Shown: positions 1 through 8,976, numbered from the stretch's first letter. The stretch is DNA of 64,000 nt from Aquimarina atlantica (GCF_000626715.1 NZ_AQRA01000002.1:372001-436000); one strand, 5' to 3'. Notes: generated by a model from the sequence alone, not told the origin. Program-made: numbers and translations.

Positions 1-1
1 A

Positions 2-1096
2 GAGAAAAAAGCAGTAACACTAGAAAAATTCCCTAATGTTTTAGATAAAAACAAAGAGTATATTCTAGAAGTAAGCTTATTGCAGAAAGAGGCAAACTCA
101 TTACTTCCTAAAGGACATGAAATTGCGTGGGATCAATTTATTATTCAAAAAGGAACTGGATTTACAAATACACCTTCGGTTTCTAATGATTTAAAAATCG
201 CCTCTACAGATCAATCTATAGCTATTCAAAATAAAATAGTAGATCTAAAGCTCGATAAAAAAACCGGCGAAATCATTTCCTGGAAACATCATGGAATTGT
301 GATTACCAATCACCCTATTAAACCTAACTTTTGGCGCCCTCCTACAGATAATGATCTGGGTAATGGTATGGATAAATGGGCCAAAATATGGCAAGATGCT
401 TCTTATAATTATAAAGCAAAACTTGTCGAAAATCCTGTAACAAAAAATTCTGGTGTTTCTTATAAAGTAGCCTACTCACTTCCTGCAAACGAAGCTAATG
501 TAGCCGTAACTTATCATATTAATGCCAATGGAGAAATGAAAGTAGATTTTAGCTTTGCTCCAAACCAGAATGATTTACCTAACATCCCCAGATTAGGAAT
601 GTATCTAACCTTACCTAGCACATTTCAGAAAGTATCCTGGTATGGTAATGGCCCAGAAGAAAGTTATTGGGATCGCAAGACGGGAGTTAAAGCAGGAATA
701 TATACAGGCAGCGTAGATTCACAATTTCATAGGTATTCGAGACCACAGGAAACAGGGAATAAAACCGACGTGAGATGGATGAAAATTGCTTCGAATGCAG
801 TAACTCTTATAGCCAATAGCACTTCATCATTACTTAATAGCAGTGTATGGCCTTTTGCTATGACCGAATTGGATTTTAACAGCGAAAAAGATGGGGCGGC
901 TTCTGCCTCAGGATTAGTTCCGGTTACTAAGAAACACGGAGCAGATATCAAAACCGGAGAAACAATTCAATGGAATATCGACTATCAACAAATGGGAGTA
1001 GGAGGAGATACTTCCTGGGGGCGCTTAGTGCATGAAGAATACACTATAAAACCAACAAAACACAACTATTCATTTACAATACAACCAATTAAATAA
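2..1096 (+). CDS. Beta-galactosidase (GH2), C-terminal part, cut by window start
   Basis: The reading frame is open from base 2, so only the last 364 residues are visible. This part corresponds to the beta-galactosidase small-chain domain (domain 5), which in GH2 enzymes completes the active site and recognises galactosides. The family signature FWRPPTDNDLGNGM is present at about visible residue 108, and the YGNGPEESYWDR stretch is also typical. The enzyme would split terminal beta-galactosides to galactose, which fits the transporter, galactokinase and uridylyltransferase that follow on the same strand with 6 bp or less between the first genes. The catalytic acids lie in the missing N-terminal part. 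The export signal cannot be judged. Confidence 0.93.
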   Translation, partial: EKKAVTLEKFPNVLDKNKEYILEVSLLQKEANSLLPKGHEIAWDQFIIQKGTGFTNTPSVSNDLKIASTDQSIAIQNKIVDLKLDKKTGEIISWKHHGIVITNHPIKPNFWRPPTDNDLGNGMDKWAKIWQDASYNYKAKLVENPVTKNSGVSYKVAYSLPANEANVAVTYHINANGEMKVDFSFAPNQNDLPNIPRLGMYLTLPSTFQKVSWYGNGPEESYWDRKTGVKAGIYTGSVDSQFHRYSRPQETGNKTDVRWMKIASNAVTLIANSTSSLLNSSVWPFAMTELDFNSEKDGAASASGLVPVTKKHGADIKTGETIQWNIDYQQMGVGGDTSWGRLVHEEYTIKPTKHNYSFTIQPIK

Positions 1097-1102
1097 GAAA
1101 CT

Positions 1103-2683
1103 ATGCAGTTTATCACATTTATAGGGTTTACATTATTAGTAGCAATAATAGCGTATATAAAAAGCAGAAAAACAGATGAATCTTCTTCTGACGGGTATTT
1201 TCTAGGTGGAAGAAGTTTAACAGGCATCGTTATCGCAGGGTCGTTATTATTAACCAATCTATCAACCGAACAAATCGTAGGCTTAAACGGAGCTGCCTTT
1301 AAAGAAGGGATACTGGTTATGGCATGGGAAACTCTGGCTGCAATCGCTATGGTAGTTACCGCAGTATTTTTATTACCCCGATATCTAAAAGGAGGAATAA
1401 CCACTGTTCCCCAATTTTTACAAAGACGATACGATAAAACCTCCAAAACAATCACCTCTGCATTATTTCTAAGTGGATATGTGGTGGTGTTATTACCTAT
1501 CGTTTTATATTCTGGAGCATTGGCCATTAATACAATGTTTGATGTACCTGACATGTTAAATGTTAATGAAACTACTGCTTTATGGATAACCGTTTTCGGA
1601 ATCGGTATCATAGGGTCTATTTATGCCATTTTTGGTGGTTTAAAAGCAGTCGCAGTATCCGATACCATTAATGCAATAGGGTTACTGGTCGGAGGATTGT
1701 TAATACCAATATTTGGATTAATGGCCATTGGTGATGGCAGTATTTTTGAAGGAATTGCTACATTAACACAATCTCATCCCGAAAAATTCAAAGCATTAGG
1801 AGGGCCAGAATCTTCAATTCCGATAGGAACTATATTCACTGGTATGATGTTGGTTCAATTGTTTTATTGGGGAACCAATCAGGCGATTATCCAAAGAGCA
1901 TTAGGAGCTAAAAACCTAAAAGAAGGCCAAAAAGGCTTGTTATTAGCTTCGTTTATAAAAATACTAGGGCCACTAATTGTTGTATTACCGGGATTAATTG
2001 CTTTTCACATGTTTGGGAACACATTAGATAATCCGGATGAGGCATATCCGATGTTAGTAACCAAAGTATTACCTGCTGCGTGGGTAGGTTTTTTTGCAGC
2101 AGTATTGTTTGGTGCTATTTTGAGTTCTTTTAATTCGGCTTTAAACAGTTCGGTTACCCTATTCGGAATTGATATATACCAATCCCATTTTAAACCAGAT
2201 GCTACAGAACGCCAAACGGTAAAAGCCGGAAAAAGTTTTGGTATCATATTAGCAATTGTGGCTATGTGTATCGCGCCACTAATTGCATATGCACCTGATG
2301 GCTTATTTGGGTATTTACAAAAAGTAAATGGGTGTTATAGCATTCCTATTTTAACCATTATTGTAGTGGGATATCTTACCAAATATGTCCCTGCAATTGC
2401 TGCAAAAATTGCTATCATTTCTGGTGTTGTTTTATATGTAGCTTATATTTTATTAGATGAATTTGTTTTTGTTGGGCAATTCCCTCATTTCTTACATGTT
2501 ATGGCTATTCTCTTTGTACTTAATGTACTTATCATGTTACTAATAGGTAAATTTAGACCCCGAACAGAAGCATACCAGCAACACTATACAGAACAAGTTG
2601 ATATTACCCCCTGGAAACATCTTAATACTGTAGGAATTACGATCTGTTTGATCGTTCTAGGAATCTATATATACTTTGCATAA
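1103..2683 (+). CDS. Sodium/solute symporter (SSS family), probable galactose/glucose transporter
   Basis: A 526-residue inner-membrane protein with about 13-14 hydrophobic segments. The SSS hallmark is visible near residue 175: FGGLKAVAVSDTINAIG. The sodium-site region TNLSTEQIVGLNG near residue 50 resembles SglT-type sugar symporters. The gene lies 6 bp after the beta-galactosidase and its stop codon abuts the galK start, so it is almost certainly co-transcribed and imports galactose released outside or in the periplasm. Substrate is inferred from the operon; SSS proteins also carry other sugars, sialic acid and inositol. Confidence 0.9.
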   Translation: MQFITFIGFTLLVAIIAYIKSRKTDESSSDGYFLGGRSLTGIVIAGSLLLTNLSTEQIVGLNGAAFKEGILVMAWETLAAIAMVVTAVFLLPRYLKGGITTVPQFLQRRYDKTSKTITSALFLSGYVVVLLPIVLYSGALAINTMFDVPDMLNVNETTALWITVFGIGIIGSIYAIFGGLKAVAVSDTINAIGLLVGGLLIPIFGLMAIGDGSIFEGIATLTQSHPEKFKALGGPESSIPIGTIFTGMMLVQLFYWGTNQAIIQRALGAKNLKEGQKGLLLASFIKILGPLIVVLPGLIAFHMFGNTLDNPDEAYPMLVTKVLPAAWVGFFAAVLFGAILSSFNSALNSSVTLFGIDIYQSHFKPDATERQTVKAGKSFGIILAIVAMCIAPLIAYAPDGLFGYLQKVNGCYSIPILTIIVVGYLTKYVPAIAAKIAIISGVVLYVAYILLDEFVFVGQFPHFLHVMAILFVLNVLIMLLIGKFRPRTEAYQQHYTEQVDITPWKHLNTVGITICLIVLGIYIYFA

Positions 2684-3835
2684 ATGACAAATGAATCATT
2701 ACTAGAAAAGGTAAAATCTTCTTTTCTGAAACGATTTGATACTAAACCTGTATTATCTTTTTCTCCAGGTAGAATTAATCTAATTGGGGAACATACCGAT
2801 TATAATGAGGGGTTTGTCTTTCCCGCAGCAATTAATAAAGGGATCGTTTCAGGAATCCAGAAAAATAATGCTATGCTTTGTTCGGTCTATGCCATAGATA
2901 CCAATGAAGTTTTAGAATTTTCGTTACAAAATATGCAACCTATCAAAAATGGAGGGTGGAAAAATTATGTGCTGGGAGTCGTTGCCGAAATTCTTAAAAG
3001 AGATAAAACGATCTATAATTTTGATTTGGTTTTTGCAGGTAATATCCCTCTGGGAGCCGGATTATCATCCTCTGCTGCCCTGGAAAACAGTGTTGTTTTT
3101 GGGTTAAATGAAGTGTTTGAACTTGGGTTGACCAAAAAAGAAATGATTTATATCTCTCAGCAAGCAGAACATAATTATGTAGGAGTACAATGTGGTATTA
3201 TGGATCAATACGCCAGTATGTTTGGAAAAGAAGGTAATGCTTTATTACTAGATTGCAGAAATCTTAAAGCAACCTATTTTTCTGTTGATTTTAAAGAATA
3301 CGATATTGTTTTAATCAATACTAATGTAAAACATAGTCTGGCAGAAAGCGCATATAATGAAAGACGTTCGGTATGCGAGGCGGTAGCAAAACGCTTAGAA
3401 GTACCTGTGCTAAGAGATGCTACATATGAAGCCTTATTTGCCATTAAAGAAGAAATCAACCAAGATCATTATCAAAAAGCGCTATTTATCATACAAGAAA
3501 ACGAACGAGTTCTAAAAGCTGCTATTGCCCTGGAAAAAAAGGACTACGTAACTTTTGGCGAACTACTTTTTGAGTCGCATAACGGATTGCAAAATCAATA
3601 TAATGTAAGTTGTACAGAATTGGATTTTTTAATTGATCAGGCAAGGCAAAATCCCGATGTATTAGGTGCACGAATGATGGGAGGTGGATTTGGCGGTTGT
3701 ACTATTAACATCATTAAAAAAGGAACTGCAGATGTATTTATTGATACAATCGCTCCCTTATACCATAAACAGTTTAACAAAACACTAAGTCGATATGATA
3801 TCCATATTGCACAAGGAACGTATAAAATCACATAA
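2684..3835 (+). CDS. galK: Galactokinase
   Basis: A 383-residue cytoplasmic GHMP kinase that phosphorylates galactose to galactose-1-phosphate with ATP, the first step of the Leloir pathway. All three family motifs are visible: the galactokinase signature PGRINLIGEHTDYN (about residues 27-40), the ATP-binding loop GAGLSSSAALE (about 124-134) and the C-terminal MMGGGFGGC motif (about 330). The length is normal. The ATG follows the TAA of the transporter without a gap (TAAATG), which indicates translational coupling. galT follows in the same operon. Confidence 0.97.
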   Translation: MTNESLLEKVKSSFLKRFDTKPVLSFSPGRINLIGEHTDYNEGFVFPAAINKGIVSGIQKNNAMLCSVYAIDTNEVLEFSLQNMQPIKNGGWKNYVLGVVAEILKRDKTIYNFDLVFAGNIPLGAGLSSSAALENSVVFGLNEVFELGLTKKEMIYISQQAEHNYVGVQCGIMDQYASMFGKEGNALLLDCRNLKATYFSVDFKEYDIVLINTNVKHSLAESAYNERRSVCEAVAKRLEVPVLRDATYEALFAIKEEINQDHYQKALFIIQENERVLKAAIALEKKDYVTFGELLFESHNGLQNQYNVSCTELDFLIDQARQNPDVLGARMMGGGFGGCTINIIKKGTADVFIDTIAPLYHKQFNKTLSRYDIHIAQGTYKIT

Positions 3836-3836
3836 T

Positions 3837-4280
3837 ATGATCACAAGATATCTATATATATTAGGAGTACTAATAGGGCTAACCAGCTGTCATCAGGAAA
3901 TAAAAGTAGATGAGAAAGCCGATAAACAGCAAATTATTAAAGTGCTGAAAGCACAGGAACAAGCCTGGTCGAATCATGATCTGGAAGGGTATATGCAAGG
4001 GTATTGGAAATCGGATTCTTTAAAGTTTTACGGGAGTAGAGGATTAACCTATGGTTGGGATAACACATTAGCTAATTATAAAAAAGGATACCCGACTAAA
4101 GCCCATACGGGCACATTAAACTTTGTTATTAGTGATATCTCCCGAATTGATGGTGAGTCTTATTTTGTGATGGGAGAATATCATTTAGTACGCAGCGTAG
4201 GCAATGCTGATGGTACTTTTATGATCATTTTCAAAAAAATAAATGGTAATTGGAAAATTGTAGCAGATTCCTCATGTTAG
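3837..4280 (+). CDS. Small lipoprotein with NTF2/SnoaL-like (DUF4440-type) fold
   Basis: A 147-residue protein read from the ATG at 3837, one base after the galK stop; an earlier in-frame start at 3795 inside galK would spoil the signal sequence. The N terminus is a lipoprotein signal with lipobox LTSC (Cys 18). The rest (QIIKVLKAQEQAWSNHDLEG onward, then GNWKIVADSSC) has the look of DUF4440/SnoaL-like proteins, small cone-shaped domains that bind ligands or have unknown roles. Its 3' end overlaps the galT start by 7 bp. A lipoprotein between galK and galT is unusual in textbook operons; its role in galactose use is unknown. Confidence 0.85.
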   Translation: MITRYLYILGVLIGLTSCHQEIKVDEKADKQQIIKVLKAQEQAWSNHDLEGYMQGYWKSDSLKFYGSRGLTYGWDNTLANYKKGYPTKAHTGTLNFVISDISRIDGESYFVMGEYHLVRSVGNADGTFMIIFKKINGNWKIVADSSC

Positions 4281-5296
4281 ATACAGCATTACAAGACTAT
4301 TCTCACAGGCGTTATAATCCACTTACAGGAGAGTGGGTATTGGTATCCCCACACAGGGCAAAAAGACCATGGCAAGGCCAGGAAGAAGAAACCAATACAC
4401 AATCATTACCATCTTATGATAAAGATTGTTATTTATGCTCGGGAAATACGAGGGCCGGAGGAAAGAAAAATCCAGATTACCAGGATGTTTTTGTTTTTGA
4501 AAACGATTTTGCAGCATTACAAAACGAATCTCCTTCTTTTGCAATAGAAGAAGAACTGTTTAAAGTAAAAAGTGAAACAGGAATCTGCAAAGTAATCTGT
4601 TTTACCCCGGATCATTCTAAAAGCTTAGCCAATATGCCTGTATACGCTATTGAAAAAGTGATTGAAGTATGGCAAGAAGAATATCAAAAATTAGGCGCGC
4701 TACCAGAGATTAATTACGTACAGATCTTTGAGAATAAAGGTGCGGTTATGGGATGTAGCAACCCGCATCCTCATGGGCAGATATGGAGCCAGTTTCATCT
4801 ACCTAATGAGATCTTAAAAAAAGATGATAATCAACGGCGCTATTTTTCTAAACATGGTACATCGTTACTAGAAGATTATGTGATCCTGGAATTAGAAAAG
4901 AGAGAACGCATCGTATTTCAAAATGAACACTTTGTTGTATTAGTTCCTTTTTGGGCTATTTGGCCATTCGAGACAATGATTATTCCCAAAAAGAGACAAT
5001 CTTCTATTTTAGAAATGAGTCGAAATGAGCGAATCGCTTATGCAACATGTATTTCTGTATTGACCCGGGCGTACGATCAATTATTTAATTGTTCTTTTCC
5101 TTATTCTAGTGGGATTCATCAGGCACCAACTCATAATCTTGATCATACCCATTGGCATTGGCATATGAGTTTTTATCCTCCATTATTGCGAAGTGCTACT
5201 GTTAAAAAATTTATGGTTGGCTATGAAATGTTTGGGATGCCGCAACGAGATATAACTGCAGAAACCGCTGCAACAATGCTTTATGAATTAATATAA
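4274..5296 (+). CDS. galT: Galactose-1-phosphate uridylyltransferase (UDP-glucose:hexose-1-phosphate)
   Basis: A 340-residue HIT-superfamily enzyme that exchanges UMP between UDP-glucose and galactose-1-phosphate. The start at 4274 (MLDTALQDY) gives the usual N terminus with HRRYNPLTGEWVLVSPHR. The catalytic motif NPHPHGQIW is at about residue 164, the CYLC zinc-type pair near residue 53, and a second His cluster HWHWHMSFYPPLLR near residue 295. The length matches family I GalT. It overlaps the preceding lipoprotein gene by 7 bp. No galE, galM or mutarotase is seen in the window; they would have to lie upstream or elsewhere. Confidence 0.96.
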   Translation: MLDTALQDYSHRRYNPLTGEWVLVSPHRAKRPWQGQEEETNTQSLPSYDKDCYLCSGNTRAGGKKNPDYQDVFVFENDFAALQNESPSFAIEEELFKVKSETGICKVICFTPDHSKSLANMPVYAIEKVIEVWQEEYQKLGALPEINYVQIFENKGAVMGCSNPHPHGQIWSQFHLPNEILKKDDNQRRYFSKHGTSLLEDYVILELEKRERIVFQNEHFVVLVPFWAIWPFETMIIPKKRQSSILEMSRNERIAYATCISVLTRAYDQLFNCSFPYSSGIHQAPTHNLDHTHWHWHMSFYPPLLRSATVKKFMVGYEMFGMPQRDITAETAATMLYELI

Positions 5297-5404
5297 CCTA
5301 AGTTCGGTATAATTTATAAAATTACAAAAGCCGTCATCTTTGCGCTGCAAAAACACTACCATTGACGTATTTAATAATGATTTGTTTTTCATAAAACCGA
5401 TGAC

Positions 5405-5548
5405 GCGGATTTACAATCCGTGCTTTTAAAAACTTCAAAAAAAATTTATTTATAGCGATATTATTAATAATTAACTATAAAAAAACAGCCATATTATTAA
5501 GTGACTGTCTTTATGTTTCGGTATGTTTCACGGATTACAAATCCGCGC
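5405..5548. repeat. REP/BIME-like pair of short hairpins in inverted orientation
   Basis: Two copies of an about 19-bp imperfect palindrome lie 105 bp apart in opposite orientation: GCGGATTTACAATCCGTG at 5405-5422 and CACGGATTACAAATCCGC at 5529-5546. Each is itself a small hairpin (CGGATT with AATCCG). The pair faces inward, like REP doublets moved by RAYT transposases. The DNA between the copies is AT-rich and non-coding. No transposase is nearby. The rest of the 5297-5570 gap shows nothing else I can name. Confidence 0.6.
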
Positions 5549-5570
5549 TATCTTGTTCATGTTCTCTTGG

Positions 5571-5843
5571 TTACCCTATAGAAGGGTTAATGATATTTGT
5601 TTTTTGACCTTTTTTATAGAATCCAAAAGTAAACCCTACCGGTTCTGAGTATACGAAACTTTGCGTGAGCGTATCAAATTCTACAGGAGCATCCAATTCT
5701 TTCATGATACAAAGCATACGATATAATTTGGTTTTAGAGATACCTAACTTTGCTGCCAGTTCTACGGGAGATCCGGTAGCTTGCAAACGAATAAGCTGAT
5801 CAGTTCGCTCTATCAATTGTATTTGCTTTAACATAGAATTCAT
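5571..5843 (-). CDS. Small helix-turn-helix DNA-binding protein
   Basis: A 90-residue protein. Residues about 25-50 (SPVELAAKLGISKTKLYRML) form a clear winged-helix/HTH of the DeoR or HTH_11 type; the remaining C-terminal part (YSEPVGFTFGFYKKG) has no domain I recognise. Two ATGs are possible (5843 and 5834). It is a single-gene unit beside galT but on the other strand, so it could be a local regulator; there is no direct evidence for its target. Small HTH proteins of this kind occur as orphans in many Flavobacteriaceae genomes. Confidence 0.7.
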   Translation of the reverse strand: MNSMLKQIQLIERTDQLIRLQATGSPVELAAKLGISKTKLYRMLCIMKELDAPVEFDTLTQSFVYSEPVGFTFGFYKKGQKTNIINPSIG

Positions 5844-6080
5844 AGCTATAGATTAAAAACACATACTGTACTTCGAAAAATGATAATGATTATTCGATTA
5901 TCTTCTTTACTTTATTGGTACAGTAATAGAAAGTAAAATTATGGTTTTACCATACTTAATATGTACGGAAAACCGTAAGATTGTTTTTAATTTAGTACAC
6001 CATCATTTTCTATGTTACATTTGATATCAGAACGTATTATTGCCGTATTCTTTCTATAATCCAGGTTACTCACCAAAACA
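5844..6080. other. Non-coding gap upstream of the HTH gene
   Basis: Together with the terminator and 3' spacer that follow, this gives 350 bp without a gene between the HTH gene and the protease gene. It must contain the promoter of the HTH gene. The sequence is AT-rich, and I see no clear -33/-7 pair and no further open frame worth reporting. Confidence 0.4.
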
Positions 6081-6124
6081 CAAAAAGCCCGAGGTTTTAG
6101 CTATTGTTAACTACAACCCCAGGC
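6081..6124 (-). terminator. Likely rho-independent terminator after the S41 protease gene
   Basis: Read on the minus strand, arms GCCTGGGGTT and AACCTCGGGC (10 pairs, two of them G-T) enclose a loop of 18 nt and are followed by a run of five T. It lies about 70 bp past the stop of the protease gene. Confidence 0.55.
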
Positions 6125-6193
6125 AAATGCTCCCCCGAACCTATCTACGTTTAATGCTGTTATATAAATTAGATCTATAGCGATTTATGAGCG

Positions 6194-7243
6194 CTATTGC
6201 AATTCTACTATTGCACGCTCTATCACCTCATCTTTTGTTGTATCTTCAAGGTTAAGTACTACAGGAATATCTGGCTCTACTCCATCGTCCAGGTGTCTTC
6301 CCTGGGCATCAATAAATTCACTTGTAGAGAGGCTCCAATACCATCCATTAGCTAAATATCCGTCGGCTATAGATCCGCTTCCTCCTCCTGTTCTTTGTCC
6401 TACTGTTTTTATGCTTTCTACCGGATCTACAGAATACAAGAAAGTAGTAGAGGCACTGTATACATTTCTATCGGTAAGTACCATTACGGGTTTTAGGTAT
6501 TTGTTTGCACTACCTGCTGGTTGAAGCGTGATATGACTATCAGAAAAATCATTTGGCCCCGGACCGGTTTTAAAACGTTCAAACCCGTTATAAATAGGTT
6601 TATCTGTGAAATAAGATGCAAATTTGGTTGCCAAAGCCGGATCCCCTCCTGTATTAGTCCGCATATCAAAAACAAGACCTTTGGTATCTTTTAAATCCAG
6701 AAATATTCGCTCAATTTCATCATCAGAAATCTCAACATTCCACGAAGGAATCCATAAGTATCCGATTTTTCTATCTTGTGGTAAAGTACCCCATACAGCT
6801 CTAAATCCCTGCCCTCCTGCTAATGTCTTTATTTCAGAATTGACCGTATTACCAATATAATTATTCACTAAGATCGCAGCATCTATTCCTGCCGGATATC
6901 CTTCTTCAAGATCAAAACTTATAGACATCCCATTTGGATTGTTTTGATCTTCTATAAGGCTAGAATGACCGTCTCTTAAGCTTTTGGTAACCTCACCTAG
7001 AATTTCAAAAACTTCTTTTTGAGTTGTAGCATTATTAATCTTTCCTCTAAGGTTGCTTCTCAACGTATTTATATTCACATTCTTAAATTCGAGCATAGCA
7101 TATTTCTCCTGTACCAGAGTGGTATACTCATCAAATACAGCAAGTGCATCTGTTTTTGGATTTGGTTCCATCAACGCTTTTTCGCAAGAACTGAACACTG
7201 CCAAAAATAGAAGCAGACCTATTTTTATTTTTAGATATTTCAT
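6194..7243 (-). CDS. S41-family (tail-specific) serine protease lipoprotein
   Basis: A 349-residue protein with a lipoprotein signal (LFLAVFSSC, lipobox Cys about 20). Residues about 55-120 form the helical N-terminal part of secreted S41 peptidases, followed by the tail-specific protease core: DMRTNTGGDPALATKFASYF (about 196-215) and the catalytic-serine region VYSASTTFLY (about 265). There is no PDZ domain, so this is the short Bacteroidetes form, not classical CtpA. It is expected to sit in the periplasm or on the outer membrane. The next gene on the strand, a barrel-like protein, lies 40 bp upstream and may be co-transcribed. Confidence 0.85.
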   Translation of the reverse strand: MKYLKIKIGLLLFLAVFSSCEKALMEPNPKTDALAVFDEYTTLVQEKYAMLEFKNVNINTLRSNLRGKINNATTQKEVFEILGEVTKSLRDGHSSLIEDQNNPNGMSISFDLEEGYPAGIDAAILVNNYIGNTVNSEIKTLAGGQGFRAVWGTLPQDRKIGYLWIPSWNVEISDDEIERIFLDLKDTKGLVFDMRTNTGGDPALATKFASYFTDKPIYNGFERFKTGPGPNDFSDSHITLQPAGSANKYLKPVMVLTDRNVYSASTTFLYSVDPVESIKTVGQRTGGGSGSIADGYLANGWYWSLSTSEFIDAQGRHLDDGVEPDIPVVLNLEDTTKDEVIERAIVELQ

Positions 7244-7283
7244 TACAATGTTTTATTAAAAAATTAATTAAAGCGCATCACTC

Positions 7284-8057
7284 TTACTTCGTGCGTTTAA
7301 AAATGTTATATCGAATAGAGAGTGAATGTATACCATAGGTTACCGGATACTTCTTAACTTCAGAAAATTTCCTCAGGTGCCATTTGTATCCTACAGAAAA
7401 CCGGTTTGATAATTGGTATCGTATACTTGTTCTTACCTGAAAATGTTTGGGTATAGTCCTCAATTCATAATACTTAAAGGCAAAAGGACTATCAATTTTA
7501 TCATTCTGATAATCAAAATCTCCATTCTCCAATACATTCTGCGATGCCGAAAAGGCAAACCCAGTACTTTCTTTGAAATAAGAAACCAATCCTAAATCTA
7601 AGCCAAAACGAAACTTTTTATAATCATATATTGCCGAAGCCCACAATGTACTTCCTGTAACATTATATGCACTATTATTACCCAAGCCATCAAAGTTTTT
7701 TGCATATAAATCCAGCACATCCCATGTTGCACCAATAAATAGGTTTTCTCTAATACGATGAAGATATTTGGCCTGCAACATAGGATTGTAAGTGCTAACT
7801 GTATTGTCGTGAGTAGCAGCTTTTTCTGTAGTTACTATTCCTTGTAAATTAACACCCCAGATTGCTTTTTCATTTTCTTTTAGATATCCCAATCCAAATA
7901 CACCACCAAATCCATTATACTTAACATTAGAGTATTTTACATCCTGAAAGGAGGAAAAACCACCTCCAATATCAACATAAAAAGAAGATGTTTTTTGTGC
8001 ATAAAGCTGTACTAGGCTAACTGCAAAAAAGAGCACAATTAAATAGGTTTTTTTCAT
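7284..8057 (-). CDS. Outer-membrane beta-barrel-like protein
   Basis: A 257-residue exported protein with a Sec signal peptide ending in LVQLYAQ. The mature part alternates hydrophobic and polar residues with many aromatic strand ends (YVDIGGGFSSFQD, FRFGLDLGLVSYF, RFSVGYKWHLRKF, LSIRYNIF), typical of small barrels. I do not recognise a named family. The start codon lies inside a 20-bp exact tandem duplication (8044-8083), so the mRNA carries two identical start regions; see the repeat entry. Confidence 0.7.
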   Translation of the reverse strand: MKKTYLIVLFFAVSLVQLYAQKTSSFYVDIGGGFSSFQDVKYSNVKYNGFGGVFGLGYLKENEKAIWGVNLQGIVTTEKAATHDNTVSTYNPMLQAKYLHRIRENLFIGATWDVLDLYAKNFDGLGNNSAYNVTGSTLWASAIYDYKKFRFGLDLGLVSYFKESTGFAFSASQNVLENGDFDYQNDKIDSPFAFKYYELRTIPKHFQVRTSIRYQLSNRFSVGYKWHLRKFSEVKKYPVTYGIHSLSIRYNIFKRTK

Positions 8058-8083
8058 GTTTTCTAGGTTTTTTTCATGTTTTC
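8044..8083 (-). repeat. Exact 20-bp tandem duplication of the start region of the barrel gene
   Basis: The unit TAGGTTTTTTTCATGTTTTC occurs at 8044-8063 and again at 8064-8083 with no mismatch. On the minus strand this gives two ATG AAA AAA ACC starts: the upstream one runs straight into TAG (a four-codon frame, MKKT), the downstream one continues into the gene. Confidence 0.95.
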
Positions 8084-8101
8084 GTTTTTATGAATTAATC
8101 A

Positions 8102-8569
8102 CTATTGTATTGCGCGTTTAAAAATGAAACGTGTAATAAATATCCCATTACTATCTCCTTCGCCTGCATCACTTTCTACGGCACTGGTTACAAAAATCAG
8201 ATCCCAACCCTCTGCCAGCATTGTGGTTATTTTTGACGAAATTACCGCATCGTTCGCTGCAATATTCTGAAAACGAATCCCTACCAGGTTATAAAAGTTT
8301 AAAAGTTTAGTTTCCTCAAAATCCTTAACACGAATTGCTTTTCTTTTTGATTTATTACGCGTATTATCATCTTCTGTTTGTGTAGAGGTAAACTCCTTAT
8401 AATCTCTTTCTGCATTTGCCGAAATCAACCTTGAACGCCCTAAACCACTAGGAACTATAGATTCTACACTAGTAATAACTTTTACTTCATATTTCGGAGC
8501 CGAAGTTTGTGCACTACTTGTTACGATTGATGCGATAATAAATGCGCTTAATAGAATTACTTTTTTCAT
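8102..8569 (-). CDS. Secreted protein of unknown function, DUF4177-like pattern
   Basis: A 155-residue protein with a Sec signal peptide (MKKVILLSAFIIASIVTSSAQ). The mature part begins KYEVKVITSVES and ends with GWDLIFVTSAVES followed by IFITRFIFKR, a pattern that recalls DUF4177-like small proteins (a strand, a helix with GW, then a final strand ending FKR). The middle is rich in charged residues. It is in the same direction as its neighbours, 44 bp upstream of the barrel gene. The function is unknown. Confidence 0.65.
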   Translation of the reverse strand: MKKVILLSAFIIASIVTSSAQTSAPKYEVKVITSVESIVPSGLGRSRLISANAERDYKEFTSTQTEDDNTRNKSKRKAIRVKDFEETKLLNFYNLVGIRFQNIAANDAVISSKITTMLAEGWDLIFVTSAVESDAGEGDSNGIFITRFIFKRAIQ

Positions 8570-8669
8570 TTTTCTTACTTTTTATTATTTATTATTAATT
8601 TCGGTGTTCTTCCTTCTTACACAACAGTAAACTATTAGAACACCCTATTTTTACTGTTTAAAAAATCCT

Positions 8670-8873
8670 TTATTTCCTTTTTGATATTGTGATAATTTGA
8701 TCAATCACATAAATCGTTATTCCGATCAGGATGGGAAGTATAAGTACGAGATCAACTCGTATTGCCGGACCGGTTATGGTTTTTTCCCATTTGGTTATCT
8801 GTAATTCCCAAACAATAAAACTGGACCAGATCACAACTAAAAAAACCAGCAATATTATAACTACACGTTTCAT
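8670..8873 (-). CDS. Small two-helix membrane protein
   Basis: A 67-residue protein with two predicted membrane helices (residues about 3-23 and 42-60) joined by a polar loop, ending in ISKRK, so the C terminus is probably cytoplasmic. No family is recognised. It is the first gene downstream of a membrane-bound AraC-type regulator on the same strand, and a strong palindrome lies between them (8954-8976), so regulation by that protein is possible but unproven. Confidence 0.6.
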   Translation of the reverse strand: MKRVVIILLVFLVVIWSSFIVWELQITKWEKTITGPAIRVDLVLILPILIGITIYVIDQIITISKRK

Positions 8874-8953
8874 TTTTGAATAGTTTAATTTTTAACGTTG
8901 CACAAAGATTTGTGAAAAGGAAAAAGACAGCCAAGAAAAATAATAGAGTAGCG

Positions 8954-8976
8954 GTTCGGATTTCAGAAATCCGAAC
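8954..8976. promoter_or_regulatory. Perfect 11-bp-arm palindrome between AraC gene and small membrane-protein gene
   Basis: Arms GTTCGGATTTC (8954-8964) and GAAATCCGAAC (8966-8976) surround a single A. The word CGGATTTC/GAAATCCG resembles part of the operator-like elements in the 49-64 kb region. It lies 80-100 bp upstream of the 67-residue protein gene. It could be an operator or a small hairpin repeat. Confidence 0.5.
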
